Part shown: positions 22,843 through 34,935 of the stretch, one piece after another
Numbering within the stretch: position 1 is the first letter of the stretch
How the letters are laid out: each line of letters starts with the position of its first letter
Assembly (NCBI GenBank): GCA_030272155.1
Contig: CP126199.1
Location: 5,754,501 to 5,818,500, forward strand
Length of the DNA: 64,000 nucleotides
Direction of reading: 5' to 3'
Origin: Tetradesmus obliquus
Taxonomy: Eukaryota > Chlorophyta > Chlorophyceae > Sphaeropleales > Scenedesmaceae
Translations under genes and position numbers: made by a program
The notes under the pieces: model-generated
Seen by the model: the letters and a program-made list of their open reading frames with translations, nothing else
The model's database searches: none
What the model was told of the DNA's origin: nothing

Positions 22843-25583
22843 TCAGTCCCTCTCGCTGATGACGGTGAGCAGGGCGTCCACCTCCTCCACCGGCAGCACC
22901 CTGAAGCCAGCATCAGCCGTGACCACGCCCACCTCCATCTCGCTGGCCTTGAACTCCTCGCTCAGCACGTTCTGGAGGCCAGGGGTACAGGAGGACAGGG
23001 CAAGAAGGCAGAGTGTGAGCGGGTGTCAAGCGTGGCAGCTAGGCATGAACACAGCTACGCAGGAGATGATGCCTGCAGCGGTCACATGCTGGCCAGGTCC
23101 TCTCCTGTGCGCATGTCATGCTCTGGTGGGCTGGCCTGGAAGCAGCACGCTGCCCCTGCATGGTCTACAGCACCACGTGCGCACTGCAAGGCTACCCTGC
23201 ACTGCACACTACCCATCCATCTGGCCTGCTGCCCTCCCCACTTGCCCACCCTGTGATGCCATCCAGCCGCACCTGCAGCGCCATGATGGCAGTCACGCAG
23301 GCCTCCTGGTAGCTGAAGCCCCCCTCAGGGCCCGCCTTCACCTTCTTCTCCAGCCAGTTGACCGCCTCCGTCTCCTTGGCACCCACAGCGGTGGCCTTGT
23401 AGCCCACGTAGTAGCCGGCCGGGTCCACCTGCATGGTGTTTGGGGGGAGGGGAGGGCGCAGGGTAGATGATGACAACACATGCAGCAACATCCAAGCATG
23501 AGCTGGGACAGCAAGCATGGTTGACAGGGAAGCAGCAGAGGTACCAGAAACTTGCGCATTAAGTAGACTGCATGTGCGCAGGGGACAGGCAGGGGCAGCT
23601 TCCTGCCAGCAGTTCTGCACTGGGCTGCCCTCAGGCGTGGAACCAAAAAGTGGCACCCAACCACCCGCAACGCACTGCACCAGACGGCGCCACACACTGC
23701 AGCACTGGCCACCACCAGCTGCATCACATGCCGGCAGCCACCCCACCTTGAACAGGCATGGCCCGCGCTCCTCGTCGATGCTGATGAGCATGCTGATCAC
23801 ACCCAGCGGGCGCATGTACGCGTGCTGCAGGCGGCAACAACATGTGCAGCAGCAAGGGTGAGGCCGGCGCACTGGAATGGCGTGTACAAAGGCTGTGCGG
23901 CTGTGGACTCCCCCAACCGCTAGGCACCCACAGATACCATTAGGCAAACGCAGCAACGTTACAAACCCCCGTCCCCGCCGCTCCACCTGTGTGTAGACCT
24001 GCGCCTTGTCAGCCAGCACCTTGGCCAGGTAGTCCACAGGCACCTCATACCCATAGGTGTGGCGGAACTCGGCAGCCTGGTGCCGCGCCTGCTGCACAAT
24101 GCTGCGCGCATCCGCTGCACGGCGAGAGGGAGCAGGGCACAAGAGGGCACGGCAGCAGCAAGCCGGGCATGACGTGGTGCGTCAGCTTCAGGGGTGGTAC
24201 GGCACGGGGCTGGCGGAAGTATCGGCAGCTGCTGCAGTGCCTGAACCTCCAGTGTACTGCTACATGCAGTTCAGCAGCGCCTGCCACAGCAAGGATGCAG
24301 CGCTTGCCTGTCAGAAACATGAGCCACGGGGCGCCACAGGCAGGCAGGCAGCTGCTCAGGGTCCCGCTCTGGGGCCCCCTCACCTGGCAGGCCTGTGGCC
24401 AGCATGCCGATGTGCTTGGTGATGCGGTAGCAGCGCGACACGCTGCTGGGGTCTATCAGCTTGTCTTGCACCTGGTGGCGGCGGCAGAAGCATTCGTGTG
24501 AGGAGTGGAGGCAGCGGCAACAGCAGCGCACCGGGCCTCAGAGCACCCATCACACGCCTTGGCGTGCTGTCCAGATCCTGCTGCGCGTGTGCCACAGCCA
24601 ACTGCTGGAGCATGCTGTTGCAGGTCATGCCGGTGGCAGCCTGCAAGCCGCATGTAGTGCGCCAGGTGCGGCGCTTAGCGTTCCGCACATAGCTGCTGCA
24701 GCCTGCAAGCCTTGCCGCTGCAACGTGCTGACCCCAGCCAGCGCATCTGCTGCTGCAGCAACGCAGACACTGCTACTTCTGCCGCTAATGCTTTGACTGC
24801 GCGAAGAACATCCAACCAGGAAGTCATGTACTCCCTAGTGTGCTGCGCTCCAGGCCTGCAAGAGTAGGGCGCGGCGAACATCCAGCCCTGCAAGCAGGGC
24901 TGCTCACCTTTTTCTGTGTGATGAACACCACGCAGTCGCTGCCGCGCACGCCAATGGAGGTTACGCCAGACTGCCGCACTGCCTTGAACGCATACTCTGC
25001 AGCAGCAGCGGCAGCAGCAGCAGCAGGTGGTGATGGCGACGGGCAGCATAGCATGCCCGACACAACATTCACAACAAGGCTGGCCTGGCGCAGCCCCACA
25101 CAGCTGCTTTGAGCTACAGACGGCACACACTTGCGCAGGCACTCTACAGCGCTTGACACCTGCTCCTCAAAGATACTGTGCATACTCGCATACCACCAAC
25201 AAGCAGTTGCAGCTGTAACGCTGCCATCTGGTGAGCGCTGGATACTGCCCATCAATTGCCAGGCAGCTCGCTCACCAGCAGTGATGCTGACTTATGCATG
25301 CAAAGCCCTCCCCCATGCAAGCTTGCTGCTTGATCCGCAATGCTCACCAGTATCAAACAACCATCAAACACGTGCCACGCCCACAGTCATGCAAGAACCA
25401 CAGGATCAAGACCATAGCAGCACAGAGCAGCAGAGCACCCTTGAAAGCAGACATGTCCCTGCTGGTGTGCCCTGCAGCCAACTCTGATCACTCAGGAAGC
25501 AAGATCTCACCAACTTGAAACAATCTGCCCTCTGGGCTGAAGATTGTGATGTGCCTATCATAGCCAGAGCCTCCTCGTGACAT
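22843..25583 (-). CDS. PSMA6: 20S proteasome subunit alpha-6 (PAA/PSMA6)
   Basis: Forms one seventh of the outer alpha ring of the 20S proteasome in cytosol and nucleus; alpha subunits gate substrate entry and are not proteolytic. Seven exons: 25583-25511, 24996-24908, 24471-24384, 24114-23987, 23824-23747, 23428-23273 and 22971-22843. They sum to 741 nt, or 246 aa, the length of plant PAA proteins. The N-terminus [20 protein letters not shown] is the alpha-subunit signature. Further hallmarks are [35 protein letters not shown], the HAYMRPLGV block, [20 protein letters not shown] and the C-terminal [13 protein letters not shown]. All introns are GT-AG and every phase closes. The start is fixed by the family N-terminus. 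The recognition is secure. Confidence 0.97.
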
Positions 25584-27616
25584 CCTGCCAACCGCTGCTG
25601 CTGTTGCTCAGCCCGGCGAGCCTGCTAAGGACGGTCGTCAAGCAGAAGATGTTGAATGTGTCAAAAAACAAGGATCGACCAGAACCGTGGAAGTCTGGCA
25701 GAGTAGCAAGAAGGAGCAATGCAACCTTCACAAAAGTACACTACGCTGAGGCGTGCAAGGCATGTGCAGAACAGCGTGCGTCGTTACATAATCAACAATC
25801 ATGCACGTGGTAGCAGGTAGTGGCTTGTCCTAACGATCGGGCTGTCTGCGACCTCTCTCGTCATGACATGAGCCCCAGAACCATATCGGATGACTGGCAA
25901 GCGTGAATGTTACGCTCTTGTTCGTAAAACATCCATGACGTTACAAAGGGCTTCATTCAAATGACTTTACAGCCACTGCAGCCAACATGTGGCATGATGC
26001 ACTGCTGGGGTTGTGTACTGCCAGTGCTCAGTGTGCCGGTGTGCTCTCCTGGACCTCCGGGTGTGTCCTGACAAGCACTTGTGGCTGCGCACACAGTTGC
26101 TCTCGACCTGTGGGCAGCGCCAATTGACTAATAGTGCGCGGAACTGATGTTCACGTTGAGGTTCAGCGCTCAGAGCTCAACCAAGCCAGGCCTGATAAGC
26201 TTGTTCACAAAGGCGCCAGCAACAGACCCTGCTGACACTGCTTTGATTCAAAGCTGAGCACATTCTTGCAGTACGCCCGGCGCCGGGCGCAGGCTGCACA
26301 AGGTTCACCAGCACAAAGCACACGCCTCCACACGCATGCCGGCACACCCCGCAAGTGCGCACACTGGGGTTCACCCAGAGCAATGCCCAGCCCCACCAAG
26401 CTCTGCGCTACTGCTCAACGCACTCAACTAGCTGGATGGAGCAGTACAGACGCACACGATCAATCAACTCCTCGCGCCCAATCGCCGCGGTTACTCCGCC
26501 TGGTATGTTTTGTGACGCCAACTTGGCAAGCTAGCCAGCCTGACGCCCATGTGAAGGAAGTCTGCAATCAACAACGGTGTCCTCGTATACTACGTAAGCA
26601 ACACACCAACATCGACATCTCCCCAACCCAATGCCGGTCGCACATAGCATGTGTCCATACAGCCACTGCTGCTGCTGCTAGGGTAACACACCCCTGGCTG
26701 CATGTGCAAGTGCGGTGTTCCAAATCAAGCTGTTGCCTGCCGCAACATCTGTTATATTGAAGGCTGCAGGATTGCACAAGCTGCCGCAGTGAAACCACCC
26801 ACGGCCGCGTCAACTGGCTGCGGTGCTGCCAAACACACTGCATGATGCAGTGCACGATGAGTCAGGCGAATGCATGGTTTCCACACCTCATTACGCAACA
26901 GGTCACATGCATCATTGCCGCACCTCTGACACAATCAGGTGTTACCATCAACCCAAAAAATACCATCAACCTGCACCCCACACCCGGCACCACATACAAC
27001 ACTCTCAAATACACAACAATCACGTGCAGTGCACAAACACTGTGATGTATGCACAAACACACAGCCGATTACACTGACAAGTACAAAAACACGCATGCAA
27101 CTGCAAACTCTCTGTTGACACAGCCAGCCCACACACCACAAGGAATTCACAATATGCTTCTGCATCACACCAGGAAGGCCCTTGGATAGAGGGTATGGGC
27201 ATGCCTCAGGTTGAAGCTGCAACGCATGCCGGCACCCCAAGTTACATCAATACTGGTACCAGGAAGGGGTGAGACTACAAAAAGACTGACGGATGCTTGT
27301 GGGAGCAACAGCCTGCCTGAAGCAGCTGGCAGTGTCAGCAACTGGAGTGAAGAAGTAATCAGGCTGTTGTATATAAGCTGGACAAGCCAACTGAGATGGA
27401 AGAGGAACCTGAGGCGAACAGATCTGCATTGTGCATGACAGCCGCTGCGCGGCACTGCATGAGTATGAACTGAAGCAAGCCTGAAAAAATATGGGTGTGA
27501 TTAGCGAGCTAGTGTATGCATTCAATGTCCCGATTTAGGCACAGTGGCCGCGATGACATTGTGACGCACAAGCAACGCGTCACTTGTGATCAGGCAACCC
27601 TGTGCTGCTGTTCACG
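25584..27616. other. Intergenic region between proteasome alpha-6 and PEPCK
   Basis: No gene is supported on either strand. A CA-rich, T-poor stretch covers about 26930-27090. A minus-strand TGTAA lies at 27242-27246 for the PEPCK transcript. The left half is the presumed alpha-6 promoter; no clear TATA box was seen. Confidence 0.4.
27242..27246 (-). terminator. Candidate TGTAA polyadenylation signal for PEPCK
   Basis: TGTAA on the minus strand, about 370 bp beyond the PEPCK stop codon. Called from motif and distance only. Confidence 0.35.
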
Positions 27617-27852
27617 TCAGCGGAGTGCTTTGACAGTGTCGCCGTTCACGCTGAGCTGCTGCTGCTGCAGCGCTCCCTTGAAGTTAGCCAGGGGTGGTGC
27701 AGCCGCTGCTGCTGCTGGCGCCTGCCCCTTGCATAGTGGCTGTGCCCCAGCATGGCCACTGGAGCAGCAGCAATGGCCCTGCTTGGCCTGCCGCTGCTGC
27801 TCTTGGGGTAGAGCATCGCCTGTAGCAGCCTCACTTGGCGTAACTCCTGGTC

Positions 27853-27887
<35 letters not shown>

Positions 27888-30800
27888 GGGCCGCCCCTGA
27901 GGATGTGTGCCAGCAGCTCCTGCCCCACCACGCCGCCGCCGCCATCCGCATACTGCTGGAAGTTGGCGGCAAACATCACCGCCAGGTGGCTCAGCGTGGC
28001 TCCAAACTCGCTGCTGCTGTGCCACTGCAGCTCCGGCAGCAGCAGCTGGCTGGGCACGCCGCTGCAGGCCACAGGCACCTGCCAGACAAAGCAGGAGGGG
28101 CAGCAGCACTGTGTCAGGGTTCCTGTACATGCGCACCTGCTGCTGCTGCTGCTGCTCGGTATTAATCACCGCATCTGTAGCTGAGCAGTTGTCCTGAAAG
28201 ACAGCCAAACAGGCAGCAGTAATGCTCCTGCATCTCTTGCGCATAATGTCGCGCCGTGACCCTGTATGCAGTCCAGCTACCACAATAACCCATTGCTGCC
28301 TGTCTGCCACAACTACATCGCCAACCTGTCCTGCAGCAGCAGCAGCAGCAGCTAGCCACCACGGGGCCAGCTGCAGCGCCAGCGACAACCCACGCCGTCC
28401 CATCTGCAGCCTGAACACGGGCGTCTCCACGCAGGCTGCTGCAGGCAGCTCCCCGCTGTGGATGGCGGCCACGATGGCGCGCGTGTGCGCCAGGCTGATG
28501 CGGCTGCCCCCACCGCCCGCGCTGCCCCCACACCAGCCTGCATGCATTACGCACGACATGTGGGCCCGTGTTACTGCTACCTCGTGATAGCGCCGGACAT
28601 GCTGCATGCTACATGCATTTCATGTTTGAGGCGCTGCAGACAGCTTACAAACCCAAGATGCCCTGGATAGGTCGCTGTGCGCATCAGGCCACCCTGGCAA
28701 AGGGCCGCTGCTGTAGCCGCATGCAGCCCCTACAGGTAGCCACCTGTGTTGACCAGCCACGCCTGGCAGCCAGCGGCCTGCATCTTGCCCGCCAGCAGCG
28801 CCGCGTAGGCCAGGGGGTGCCACATGAGGAAGGCGCCCGCGTAGCAGGGCGAGAAGGTGGCACGAGGCTCAACCACGCCCGTCTCCGTGCCTGAGGGGAG
28901 GCAGCGGCAGCAGCAGCAGCCTGAGCTCATCAATGAGCATGTACATAGTGCACGGTGGTCAAGCGCTCAGCATGCTGCACCAACACCATTAATACCGCAA
29001 CTAGCAGCTGGCGCCTGCGCACCCACAATGCATCCCATCCTGCAGGGCAGCATGGCCTGCAGCGCGTAGTAGGATGGGAATGAGTTCTTACGATAGAGCT
29101 CTCAGGCCCAGGCTTGTCCTTGTCCTTCTCTAATCTACGCACGGAAGAGCATAGGCTCAAGCAGGCTTGCCTGCCTCCGACGCGTAGGACTTGCAACTTG
29201 TAACATGGCCTGCAGCCATCCAGTCAGCCCACCCAGAGCCACAGCAGTACCCGCAACTCTCAGCTGGGTGCCCACCTGCCACCTTGGCAGTGTAGCCGCT
29301 GACAAAGTGGTACAGCGCCTGCGCCTGGCTGAGCCGGCTGACAGGGGGCAGCACGCCAAACGCGTCACAGCACAGCAGGATGATGTTGGAGGGGTGGCCG
29401 GCTGTGCAGGGGATGCGTGCGTTGGCGATGTGGCTGATGGGGTAGCAGGCGCGCGTGTTTTCTGTTATGGAGCTGCAGGAGCATGGCAGCAGCGGCAACG
29501 GAAGAACGATCAGCATGCTGGTAGCGGCACAGCAGATGGACAAACGGATGGCGATTGATCCGACCTGCAGCAATGGTGTGTCACTTAACCGTGCTGTCAG
29601 CAAGGTGTCTTGCAGTGTCACACTCAGTAGGCGTGCTTGGGTTTAGCGTGTTTTCCGTGATGGAGCTGCAGGAGCGGGGCAGGGCTGCGACCAAAGTAAG
29701 GGTCAGCATGCTGGCACAGCAGAGGGATGAACAGCCGGCAGTTGATCAAGGCTGCAGCGAGGGTGTCGGCTTGCCTGTCCTGGCAAGTGTGTTGCTGTTT
29801 CACATTCAGCGGGTGCGCTGCCAGCGCTGCTGGCAGCATACGGCTCATGAGCTCTGATCAGAGCTGCTAAGCGGTTGCTGAGGCTCAAATGAGCACAGCA
29901 AGACAAGCAGTCTGAGGCTGTGCTCATGCAGGGTGATCTGGTGACGGCTGTGAGCAGAATGATCTGCCGAATGCGCCGGCAGCGCCCCACTCACGCGTCG
30001 TCCCAGTCCACCTCGCGGCTCTCAGGATCAAAGCACACATTTTCCAGCAGCGTGCCGAAGCGGATGGCATTGTGAATGGCGGGCTGGCTGGCCCCGCTGA
30101 GGCCCAGCGCCTTGGCGTAGCAGCCGCCCTCGATGTTAAACACGCCTGGAGGAGCAGTAACCATAGGAAATTGCAACAAGGGTTTGGCAGGAGAAATGCG
30201 CGTTTAGGCGCAGTGCCAGCTCAGGTGGCAGGGTGCTGTGATGCGGGAAGGCAACATGCAGTGTGGGCAGCATCCCCAGCCAGTGCAGCACTTGCAGGCC
30301 AATTTACCCGCAGCTTAGCTGTGTGCTGTGATGCCAAGATAAGTGCGGGTCGCGCCACACCAGCTGCAGCTCAATGACAACAGCTGCAGGCGGCAGCTTG
30401 CAGGAAACGCGTCGAAATGCTCAGCGATTGGCTATGCGGCGTGCCCTGTGGCGCTGCCCCTTACATGCTGGGCCCCACCTCCCGCAGCATCACACACCTG
30501 AGGGGCCCCAGCAGAGCTCATCGTCGCCAATGAAAGGCCGGGATGGGTCAGTTGACAGCGTGGTCTTGCCTGTGCCTGAGGGCAGGCATGCACGCCAGCA
30601 GAGCACAGGAGCATGGCGGTGTGTGGGGTGTTGCTGTGTTGCTGTACGTGGGCTGTGCAGCAGCACATGTTTGAGAGGCTGACGGCTCCACAGCTCACAA
30701 GAAACAAGAAGATGCCGCTACTGATCTGCGCACCTGACAGCCCCAAGAAGAGTGTGACGTCACCGCCGCCCTGCCCCACACTGCAGCCGCTGTGCAGGAA

Positions 30801-33228
30801 CAGCACGGAGCGCTGCGGCAGGAAGTAGTGCAGCAGCCTGCAGGAGGGGCAGCAGCAGGACAGGCATGCGCCGTCACTGTGCAGCTGAGGCCCCCTGGTG
30901 CTGCAGGAGGGGCAGCAGCAGGACAGGCATGCGCCGTCACTGTGCAGCTGAGGCCCCCTGGTGCTGCAGGAGGGGCAGCAGCAGGACAGGCATGCGCCGT
31001 CACTGTGCAGCTGAGGCCCCCTGGTGCTGCAGATCACCTGGGTCGGCCAAGCATACTGGGTGCGCTGGCAACCAGCTGAAACGCACTGCAACATCTGCTT
31101 GCTCAAGCAAGGGCGCTGACATGTACAGACACAGCACAGCACAACAGCTGCTGTCACCATGCTGCCAACAGCTGGCAGCCTCGCACAGCCACCAATCTCA
31201 CATGAACACGCCCTTCTTCATCTCTCCCGCGTAGCGCGTGCCCAAGATGACCATCTCGCGCCGCGACAGGCTCAGGTCGATGCTGGTGGCGCTGGCAGCT
31301 GCACCTGCCTCGTCACTCTGCAGCAGTGCAGCAGGGGCAAGGCAGCAGTAGCAACGTTGATGCCTCTGCACTGCCACAGCATACATACTCAGTAATGGCA
31401 AGCGCTGTTGTTGTACGTACACGGTGCCCAAGACGGCTGTTCGCAACAGCGCTTAGCAGTACCGCTGTGCGCAATGCAATGATGCCGTTTGCCTTCCTGT
31501 GTCAGGAAAGTGCAGGGCTGCGCGCACCTCGGGGGCTGGGCAGGCGCCTGCGTTGTACACGACAAAGTCTGGCTCGCCAAACTCCGCCAGCTGCTGGGGG
31601 GTGGGCCGGATGAGCATGTTGGTGGCAAACAGCGCGTGCTGCGCGAGGCTGGTGATGAGGCGCACCTTCATGCGGCACTGCAGCAGCAGTGGCAGCATGT
31701 GCAAGCGCCAGCAGATGACAAAAGCGTGCGGGGACGGTATGCGCGCTCAGCTGGCCGCAGTGTTGTAAGGAGTTGCTCATGCCCGTCGCAGCAGGTGCGC
31801 CAAAATCGTTGGTATGACTAGCACAGGCACGTTAGCTGTAGGTGTTTTGTCATTACTGCCGCCACGTGTTCGACGCAGCCGGCACCGCTGGTGATTTTGA
31901 CCAACAAGCAAGCTGTTAGCAATGAGTACCCAACGCAGCGCTGCAGCAGCAGCAGCTGCTGCAGTGCCCCTCTGTCTGCCCCGCGCACCGCAGGCTCCCA
32001 GCAGGCGAAGCCGTCCACCACAAACAGCCTGCCCGCAGCGTTGAGGAAGGACACAGCAGCCTGGCGGTTGGCCAGGAACGCGCTGCGGCAGTGCAGGCAG
32101 GGGCAGCAATGCAGGGCAGCAGCAACACCAAGTCAGCATGGCATGCAGCAGTCCGAACAGCAGCATACGGCTGCATATGTGATGCGGCACCCTGCACTGC
32201 GCGGACAGCCAGGCAGCACTATGCCCTCGCCACCCCTTGGTGACATACCACTGCACTGCAGCCAGTTTGATGCAGAGCACAGCACCCGGCAACTGTGTGC
32301 CAGTGAGGACAGGTTGCAGTTTGTACCGCTGGTGGCTCAACAGCCTCCCCAGTGGCGCTGCTGTTGGGTGAGCAAGCGAGCTTATCATGCTGCTGCTATC
32401 ATCTTGTGGCACCTGTTGTGCCCCTGCTGCTGCTGCTGCCGGCTCACCTGTCCTCCATGGCATGGTTGGGTGAGGCCACCCCCCACCACACCTGCCCCTC
32501 AAAGCCCTCCTCCCGCACCACATGCTTGGCCTGGGGGCAGCGCCCAGTCTGGGGGCCACTGCTGACTGCCAGGGCCCCGCTGTTCACCACATGTGCCGCC
32601 GGCTCGTGCAGCAGCGCCTGGGACAGCAGCAGCAACAGCAGCAGCAGCAGCAGCAACATTGTTGAAGTGGCAGCACTGCCGCGACATATGCAGGCTTACA
32701 GGCTGGGAGGCCGGTTGTTATGGCAAATCATGTGTGGCAAATGTGCGGCAAATCATCTGTGGCAAATATTCAGGTTTGGTCTCAGTCAAGCCCAGCAAGG
32801 CCCTGGCGCTGGTCATGCATGCACTCATGAACTAGGAACGTCAGGACAACACACAAACACACTGCACACGTAAGCATTGGGCAATTTAGTACTGCATAGC
32901 TGGCTGTCTCTCAACATGCGAAGAGTGCTGGCCGCACTGAAGGGACTCTGCACAGCAGCAGCATGCAGCAGCAGGCCATTCATGCAGCAGCCATGTGCTG
33001 CCTGCTCATGGATTTTGTAGGAGCAGTGCAGCCTTGTGCTGCTTTGGAAAAGCCCGGAGGAGGATTGTCAGGAGCGCTGCAGTTCAGCTGCTGCATCAGG
33101 CCTACCTGCTCATACAGCACAGCAGGTGCTGCATTCCTGTAGCAGGCCTTGGGACAAATGCCGCTGTCCCGTGAGAAAGAAGACTCCAGGAGAAATTTAG
33201 CATCTTGGCCTTTCTTGTTGGAGGGCAT
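27617..33228 (-). CDS. PCK1: ATP-dependent phosphoenolpyruvate carboxykinase
   Basis: Converts oxaloacetate and ATP to PEP, CO2 and ADP in gluconeogenesis and carbon concentration. Twelve exons: 33228-33106, 32617-32448, 32082-31989, 31677-31528, 31317-31202, 30837-30734, 30575-30498, 30145-29995, 29472-29276, 28890-28744, 28537-28326 and 28078-27617, giving 667 aa. Hallmarks in order: [12 protein letters not shown]; the substrate loop [15 protein letters not shown] (family GRSP, here GRCP); [19 protein letters not shown]; the P-loop [49 protein letters not shown]; and the NTGWCGG block. The ATG at 33228 is the first in frame, and no transit peptide is evident, so cytosolic is likely. The end of exon 11 is the weakest call: it leaves about 20 Ala-rich residues before [13 protein letters not shown] that relatives lack. 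The C-terminal exon adds a polyglutamine and Ala-rich tail of roughly 100 residues. Confidence 0.95.
27848..27890 (-). repeat. CAG microsatellite coding polyglutamine in PEPCK
   Basis: About eleven glutamines in the C-terminal tail of PEPCK, followed by [12 protein letters not shown]. Confidence 0.85.
29456..29812 (-). repeat. Two diverged copies of a roughly 170-bp segment spanning the exon 9 acceptor of PEPCK
   Basis: Copy at 29456-29627 contains the first 17 bases of exon 9, its CTCCTGCAG acceptor and the intron upstream. Copy at 29647-29812 repeats the same layout (GTTTTCCGTGATGGAGCTGC on the plus strand) with substitutions and indels. The upstream copy is therefore a decoy acceptor plus exon start. 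Confidence 0.75.
30838..31026 (-). repeat. 63-bp minisatellite, 3 copies, carrying the acceptor of PEPCK exon 6
   Basis: The unit (plus strand) begins CTGCAGGAGGGGCAGCAGCA and ends CCCCCTGGTG. The three copies are virtually identical, followed by a partial fourth (CTGCAG). On the minus strand each unit ends in a pyrimidine-rich tract and CTGCAG, the real splice acceptor of exon 6 (exon starts at 30837). The unit is 21 codons long and has no stop in the PEPCK frame. Confidence 0.95.
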
Positions 33229-34935
33229 TGCAAACACTTGGCCTGCCTGCAGCGATCTGCCAAGTATCGGACGTTGCCAAGCAGCACGCGAACTCCGGAC
33301 AGATGTGAAAGGCCCAGTACAGGATGAAGTCAAACAAGGTTGGTGAAAACCTTTTGTAATGCTTTGAAACCCTTCAGGGTGTCTGTGATTCGTGTGCTTC
33401 AATTTCTTACGAAGCACGTTTTTCAGCTGCAGCTGGACATCGAGTACAGACGCAGTAAGAAGCTGAAGCCGGCTCAACGAAGTTTAAGCACGTAATTTTG
33501 ATTGACACATAACTCGGACCGAAATACCCCGATCTGATAATTGGACAACCAGGGTTTTCTGACTGCTGTGATGAGTAGATGACGAACGGTCACTGCAGTA
33601 GCATGCTACGACGTGACGTGTCTGATTTGGCTGGTTAAACAGGCCTTTCCATGCTCTTTTGTTGTATTGCACGAATCTATAAGCCCAAATGTCATGTTGA
33701 GCCAGGCTATTGCAGCAATGGCCCGGGGCCACTGCTTCATCTTGAACTCCACTGGAGTGGTGACCACCTATGCATTTCGGGCTCTGCTGTACACTGACAG
33801 CCAAGACTGTGATACCACTGCAAATCAGCATCAGAGAGAAACAATCTGTCTGTGCTGATATTGATGGAGGTCCTCTGACTCGTCGGCTGATAACGATCCT
33901 GTAAGTGATTGATCTAAAGTTTGGCGCCCTCTAGAAGCAGATCTGCTTCTCCAGCACACTGTGTGGCACACGACATAACCACCGCATGCTAGCCCACGGG
34001 CACCCGGCGCACGGAGGACACCAGCTGAGGCGAGAGGAGCAGCAGCAACCGTCGGTGTTTTCTGCAGAGCAGATCCTGAAGAAGGCAGGCACAAGCCTTG
34101 GAGCCAGGCTGGCTGCTTGTTCCAGCAGATGCTGTGTGAAAATACCTGATTTCGACAGTAAATGCACATTCACGCACCTTCAAGCAGTGCTGGACCAGGG
34201 GAGACGCTCTCGCGGGGCGGCCCCGCATACTCTCCTGAAGCTCCGAGTGGGCTGCCATGCAGGCAAAGCTCTGGTAGCTGTTTTGTTGATTGCATGTTCA
34301 GCATGGGCCTGGTAAGCGTGCAATGTTTGATGGTGCTGGCTGACGTACCGGTGCTCAGCACTTTGTGTAGTGCTACCACCTTACCGAGTAAGGCCGGCCC
34401 GGCCCGGCGCGTGCGGCGGTTGCAGCATGCTGCTATGATATCGCCAGCTGAACATGAACCAAACACCAATTAATGCGCAATATTTTCTATGGACCAACAC
34501 TGGCAAATTGTGCGGTCATCGAGGTCAATCATTGATGCTGTGGAACGCGGATTTCGGACGGCTTGTCATGCCAGCAGCAATGCCTTAAGCTTGCTGAATC
34601 TACGATGATCAATCCAAATTTTCTTGGTGACTTTCGTACTGTCCTCAGCACCAGCCGAGACCCTGCAGCAGTGTTCTGTCCTGCGTCTCGCAGCAGCCAT
34701 GGCGCAGGACAGCTTGTCGGCGAACATCAAGTAGGTAAATGCCATATGGTGGCGCTCTCGGACATGCCGGTTCAGCAGCGGGTGCCCCATACATGAAACA
34801 GCGAGTGCTGCTAAGGGAGTGGTTGCAGACACAAGTGCTGCTCACCGTGCTCAACAATGGGCAAACGCATAACAAAAGCATACGTTGGTTAGAGGGTTGG
34901 CCAATATTCCTATCTTGCGCTGAGCATAATCCTTG
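33229..34935. other. Divergent intergenic region between PEPCK and the BASS4 relic
   Basis: Holds the PEPCK promoter and probably the missing first exon(s) of the BASS4-type gene. A short reading frame starting ATGGCGCAGGACAGC near 34699 closes at a TAG after 11 codons. I could not join it to the carrier. Otherwise nothing recognisable. Confidence 0.4.

Noticed and set aside
33229-33477. An 83-residue N-terminal extension of PEPCK
   Set aside because: The frame is open upstream but starts at TTG and contains no ATG before 33226-33228; the sequence does not look like a transit peptide.
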